64,000 nt of DNA, taken from NCBI GenBank assembly GCA_947503335.1, contig CANNCY010000001.1:806001-870000 (forward strand). Direction: 5' to 3'. Source of the DNA: an uncultured Pseudomonadales bacterium. Lineage in GTDB: Bacteria > Pseudomonadota > Gammaproteobacteria > Pseudomonadales > CANNCY01. Below are positions 60,833 to 64,000 of this stretch, piece after piece; positions within the stretch are counted from its first letter, which is position 1, and every line of letters starts with the position of its first letter. The notes beneath the pieces were generated by a model. The model worked only from the letters and a program-made list of their open reading frames with translations. It did not search any database and had not been told where the DNA came from. Made by a program: the position numbers and the translations under genes.

Positions 60833-60860
60833 AAAAAAGCCGGCATAAGCCGGCTTTTTT
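60833..60860 (-). terminator. Terminator after tig
   Basis: AAAAAAGCCGGC-ATAA-GCCGGCTTTTTT, a perfect 12-bp stem. It separates tig from clpP. Confidence 0.93.
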
Positions 60861-60881
60861 TAATTGAATCAAATCAGAGAA

Positions 60882-62195
60882 TTACTCAGCTTCAGCTGGC
60901 GCCTCTGGCTTGATTGCATCGTCGTAACTTACTTCAGAAGTGGTAACTGCCGCTTTCTCAAGTACAAAATCAACGATCTGATCTTCTAGTACAGCTGACT
61001 CTAGATTACCTAGTAGCTCTTTGTTGCTGTAGTAGTAGTTGATAACTTCTTCTGGGTCTTGGTAAGTAGAAGCAACTTCTTCAACCTTGGCCTTAACACG
61101 ATCTGCATCTACCTGAATGTCATTAGCACTTACAAGCTCTGCAACCACAAGACCTACCTGGATACGCTTTTCAGCCTGACCCTGGAACAACTCATCAGGA
61201 AGCATTGAAGCATCTAGCTGCTGACCACCAAACTGCTGTGCCATTTGCTGACGCAACGCTTGAATTTCGTTTGCGATCAGTGCTTTTGGCACATCAAAGC
61301 TATGTAGTGCCTGCAGGCCGTCCATTACTTTAGCTTTAGTCTTACCAGCGATTGCGTTATCTAGCTCGCGCTTCATGTTCTGAGAAATTTCAGTGCGGAA
61401 CTCGCCTTCATCTTCGGTTTCGATGCCGAACTTAGCAAAGAACTCAGCATTTACTTCAGGTAGCACCTGCTCAGACACTTCGTGTAGAGTGATCGCGAAT
61501 TCAACTGCAGCGCCTTTTAGCTCTTCGTTGTGGTATTCTTCAGGGAACGTAAGCTCAAGAACCTTTTCTTCACCAGCTTTCATGCCTTCGATACCTGATT
61601 CAAAACCAGGAATCATCTGACCACTACCTAGAACAAGGTTTTGACCTTCTGCAGAACCGCCTTCGAACAACTCGCCGTCTTTCTTACCAGCAAAGTCGAT
61701 CTTTACCTGATCGCCGTCTTTTGCTTCGCGCTCAACAACAGCCCAAGTAGCCTGCTGCTTACGAAGAACTTCAATCATGTTATCGATATCAGAATCTTTA
61801 ACTTCGGCAGTTACGGTGTCGATCTGAAGCTCGCTTAGGTCAGCAACTTCGATTTCTGGGAATACTTCGAACAAAGCCGCAAACTCAACGTCAGCGCCTT
61901 CTTCAAGCTTGATTGGCTCAATGCTTGGCTGACCAGCTGGCTTTAAGCTCTCTTGAGCAACCGCTTCGTAGAAAGATGAACCAAACAGCTCACCTAGAAC
62001 CTCTTGACGAACGCCCGCACCAAATTGCTTCTTAACAACCTTCAGTGGAACCTTACCTTTACGGAAACCGTTGATACGAACGGTTTTTGCAGCCTTTTTC
62101 AAACGCTCTTCAACAGCACTGTCAACGCGCTCAGCGGGAACAGAGATAGTCATGCGGCGCTCTAGGCCAGAAGTGGTTTCGACAGATACCTGCAT
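60882..62195 (-). CDS. tig: Trigger factor
   Basis: Ribosome-bound chaperone with prolyl isomerase activity. MQVSVETTSGLERR begins the ribosome-docking domain, whose signature GFRKGKVP is near residue 44. An FKBP domain occupies about 150-245 (DGDQVKIDFAGKKDGELFEGG), and a helical C-domain follows. I choose ATG 62195 (437 residues). A longer frame, back to 62297, would read through the tRNA-Leu gene and is spurious. Confidence 0.96.
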   Translation of the reverse strand: MQVSVETTSGLERRMTISVPAERVDSAVEERLKKAAKTVRINGFRKGKVPLKVVKKQFGAGVRQEVLGELFGSSFYEAVAQESLKPAGQPSIEPIKLEEGADVEFAALFEVFPEIEVADLSELQIDTVTAEVKDSDIDNMIEVLRKQQATWAVVEREAKDGDQVKIDFAGKKDGELFEGGSAEGQNLVLGSGQMIPGFESGIEGMKAGEEKVLELTFPEEYHNEELKGAAVEFAITLHEVSEQVLPEVNAEFFAKFGIETEDEGEFRTEISQNMKRELDNAIAGKTKAKVMDGLQALHSFDVPKALIANEIQALRQQMAQQFGGQQLDASMLPDELFQGQAEKRIQVGLVVAELVSANDIQVDADRVKAKVEEVASTYQDPEEVINYYYSNKELLGNLESAVLEDQIVDFVLEKAAVTTSEVSYDDAIKPEAPAEAE

Positions 62196-62222
62196 GGAGA
62201 ATAACCCCTTTTTATAAACAAC

Positions 62223-62246
62223 AAAGGCGCTATAATAGCGCCTTTG
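62223..62246 (-). terminator. Hairpin after tRNA-Leu
   Basis: AAAGGCGCTA-TAAT-AGCGCCTTT-type stem. On the minus strand it is followed by a TTTGTTGTTT stretch. It may end the tRNA transcript or allow some readthrough into tig. Confidence 0.55.
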
Positions 62247-62255
62247 GATAAATAA

Positions 62256-62341
<86 letters not shown>

Positions 62342-62481
62342 CAGTGACCACCCAATCAAGCAATGCTTTATAAGGTGTTGATTATGTTGAGGTTTTTACT
62401 GCTCTTTGCTGCGCCCCTCAATGTGGTGCGTATAGTATAGAAACCTTTCTCACCCCGCAACCCCTATTTTTAAAAAACTTT

Positions 62482-63372
62482 CTATCTGGCATTTGTAACA
62501 AATTGAACTTCCCAACCCTGTTGACTCAGCTCTGTCAACACCCCCTGCTGGGCCACCAAATGCTCAACACCAAGCGTTATGAATAACCGATCATGACTAA
62601 CACTGAGCTGCTGAATACGATTCGCAAAGGTAGATGACTTTCGCTGAATGTATTTATGAAATGCTGACGGTCGCATAGCGAAATGCGCTTTAAGTTTTTG
62701 CTGATCTCCCTTTGACCAAGCATCTAAAAGAATCAAGGGCTCATCGTGGCCAGTACCATCACCTTGGGCCGCTGCCGCCAACAACATCTCATGCTGGTCA
62801 TCAGCCGGCAGCTGGCTGTATTCCAATAACTGCAAAGCCAACGACTCTAACGGGTAAACATTCATACTTTGACTTTGAGAGAGAATATGACGGTCAATAC
62901 CATGTTGCGGCGTTAACCCCTGTAACCTGAAGGCCGCCCCGGTTACTATCATGGCCTGATACCAAGGATAGAATAAACTTAGATTGTCGCAGTTAAGCCT
63001 TACTCGTTCACAAGCGGGGCGCAATGCAGAGCTATTCACCCCGCTTCGCCCGTCACTAATTGCTGTTTCTTGCAAGATTGTATTGATTTCACGCTGCGAA
63101 ATCGACGCGATGTCTAATTCTAAGACAACAGCTTGCGCACGCTCTAAATACTGATATACATGGCTAGGCAGTGGAAACATGTCTTGATGGCCGTAATGCA
63201 CAGCACCTAAGAACGTTAGCTGCTTACCGGCCTTGGTGGCCGTCCAGATCGGTGGGCTTTGACTGCCCCCTTGAGCAACCGAGATATTGAATGAAAACAA
63301 TAAGAAGAATGAGGTGATTACACCGACTATTGATGCCGTACGGTTTCGATGACTGCAAAATTCCATCTTCAC
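62482..63372 (-). CDS. TraB/GumN-family secreted protein
   Basis: Family related to a C-terminal domain found in pheromone-shutdown and polysaccharide proteins, with unclear function. A signal peptide is visible (hydrophobic ITSFFLLFSFNISVAQ). The GxxH motif FLGAVHYG near the mature N-terminus, the conserved VVLELD, and ITLGVEHLVAQQGVL near the end are typical. 296 residues. The start is GTG 63372 or ATG 63366. It stands between tRNA-Leu and the YceI gene. Confidence 0.85.
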   Translation of the reverse strand: MKMEFCSHRNRTASIVGVITSFFLLFSFNISVAQGGSQSPPIWTATKAGKQLTFLGAVHYGHQDMFPLPSHVYQYLERAQAVVLELDIASISQREINTILQETAISDGRSGVNSSALRPACERVRLNCDNLSLFYPWYQAMIVTGAAFRLQGLTPQHGIDRHILSQSQSMNVYPLESLALQLLEYSQLPADDQHEMLLAAAAQGDGTGHDEPLILLDAWSKGDQQKLKAHFAMRPSAFHKYIQRKSSTFANRIQQLSVSHDRLFITLGVEHLVAQQGVLTELSQQGWEVQFVTNAR

Positions 63373-63433
63373 TTACCCAAAACTAGACTCTATATATTTG
63401 AGCCTAGTCAGGATAAGTTAGATGCTAAGGTGA

Positions 63434-64000
63434 TTAGTTGGCTTTCTTGAACAGCAAATCAACGCTAACAGGAACCGCCTGCGAGATATCCTTAAGACCT
63501 GCGATCAGGCGCAACTTACCAATTGCACTACCTACCGTCAGCCGCTGCGTAGACAGCAACATTGGATGAACGCTAGTAACACGCAACTGATCGTCAGATA
63601 CCGCCACAACACGTAATGTAATTGGGCGATTTAGCTTAACGCCAAAAGCATCAATTGTGGTGGCCCCTTCATACACAGAAGATTCACCCGCCTTTAGAGA
63701 TAGAAGGTTTTCAGGGATCTCAACCGTCGCGGTTGCGATCATATCGGCATCGCCCTTCAGAATCTCTTTGGTCATACGCTCGTCACGAATCGCAATATTG
63801 GTGTTCCATGAACCAAGACGAACAGACACGGTGCCCGCAGCACCCTCTATACCACCTGTCACATCCATAAACTGGTGCACTTCAGCTGTATGGCGGGATT
63901 TAATCGTCATAAACGCCACTTCGCTTTCGTCAGATACCAACTGCCATGATTGAGCACTTGCCGCTGCACACGCAAGTGACATCATCAATCCCATAAAAAA
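63434..64000 (-). CDS. YceI-family periplasmic protein, 5' end outside window
   Basis: YceI-type lipocalin-like beta barrel that may bind isoprenoid-type lipids. SDESEVAFMTIKSRHTAEVHQF, then VEIPENLLSLK and RPITLRVVAVS are seen. An ATG at 63994 exists, but the resulting signal (MGLMMSLACAAASAQS) lacks a basic n-region, and the frame stays open to the edge. The true start is therefore probably beyond 64000. Function within this organism unknown. Confidence 0.8.
   Translation of the reverse strand, partial: FFMGLMMSLACAAASAQSWQLVSDESEVAFMTIKSRHTAEVHQFMDVTGGIEGAAGTVSVRLGSWNTNIAIRDERMTKEILKGDADMIATATVEIPENLLSLKAGESSVYEGATTIDAFGVKLNRPITLRVVAVSDDQLRVTSVHPMLLSTQRLTVGSAIGKLRLIAGLKDISQAVPVSVDLLFKKAN

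Overview
The window reads as an ordinary stretch of core chromosome from a gammaproteobacterium of moderate GC content, most like the Pseudomonadales/Cellvibrionales. That placement rests on gene order remembered from known genomes, not on any search. The pointers are ftsK-lolA-rarA-crcB-serS; trxB-aat-bpt-infA next to clpA-clpS/cspD; fabDG-acpP-fabF-pabC-mltG-tmk-holB-pilZ; methyltransferase-rnhA-dnaQ divergent from gloB-mltD; and tRNA-Leu-tig-clpP-clpX-lon-hupB-ppiD. PilZ and a FimL-like protein suggest type IV pili. NhaB would suit a marine or alkaline-tolerant lifestyle. I see no insertion sequence, prophage, CRISPR array or defence island.

Layout. 1-5835 (minus): seryl-tRNA synthetase (cut by the window edge), fluoride channel, RarA, LolA and FtsK. 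6005-8610 (plus): thioredoxin reductase, the two N-degron aminoacyl-transferases Aat and Bpt, and IF-1. 8728-11811: ClpA and ClpS, with divergent CspD. 11939-15523: RluE, the molybdopterin genes moaCDE, and MnmA-HflD. 15598-18676: a TetR regulator with a clear operator-like promoter, then helicase HrpB. 18677-19007 is gene-poor but structured, and is a candidate small RNA. 19008-28673 (minus): one long lipid, ribosome and replication cluster, yceD-rpmF-plsX-fabD-fabG-acpP-fabF-pabC-mltG-tmk-pdxH-holB-pilZ. 28814-33731: YceF, RluC, then RNase E behind a leader of about 430 nt. 33831-38249: tRNA-Ser, a reduced tusDCBE sulphur relay, TrmA, two small unknowns and DAHP synthase. 38332-46567: NfuA, a MarR regulator, a CPA2 antiporter, and the run fimL-nudC-sohB-ycjX-ycjF. 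46726-52533: NhaB, DnaQ, RNase HI, a methyltransferase, GloB and MltD. 52535-62340: an HDOD protein and the proteostasis block ppiD/hupB/lon/clpX/clpP/tig/tRNA-Leu. 62482-64000: a TraB/GumN-family protein and a YceI-family protein running off the edge.

How the parts work together. Aat and Bpt put leucine or phenylalanine on N-degron substrates, ClpS delivers them, and ClpA unfolds them for ClpP (encoded 50 kb away). ClpXP, Lon, trigger factor and PpiD complete a protein-quality set. TusDCBE, MnmA and TrmA act on tRNA; RluC, RluE and RNase E act on rRNA and RNA turnover. LolA, MltG, MltD and FtsK serve envelope growth and division.

I found no obviously new multi-gene system. The most interesting non-standard signals are the structured RNA-like locus at 18.8 kb with a six-C hairpin loop, the C-run array just upstream of rne, a 15-bp minisatellite inside rne, the shrunken tusB/tusC genes, and pdxH inserted between tmk and holB. 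Many core genes also need GTG or TTG start codons.
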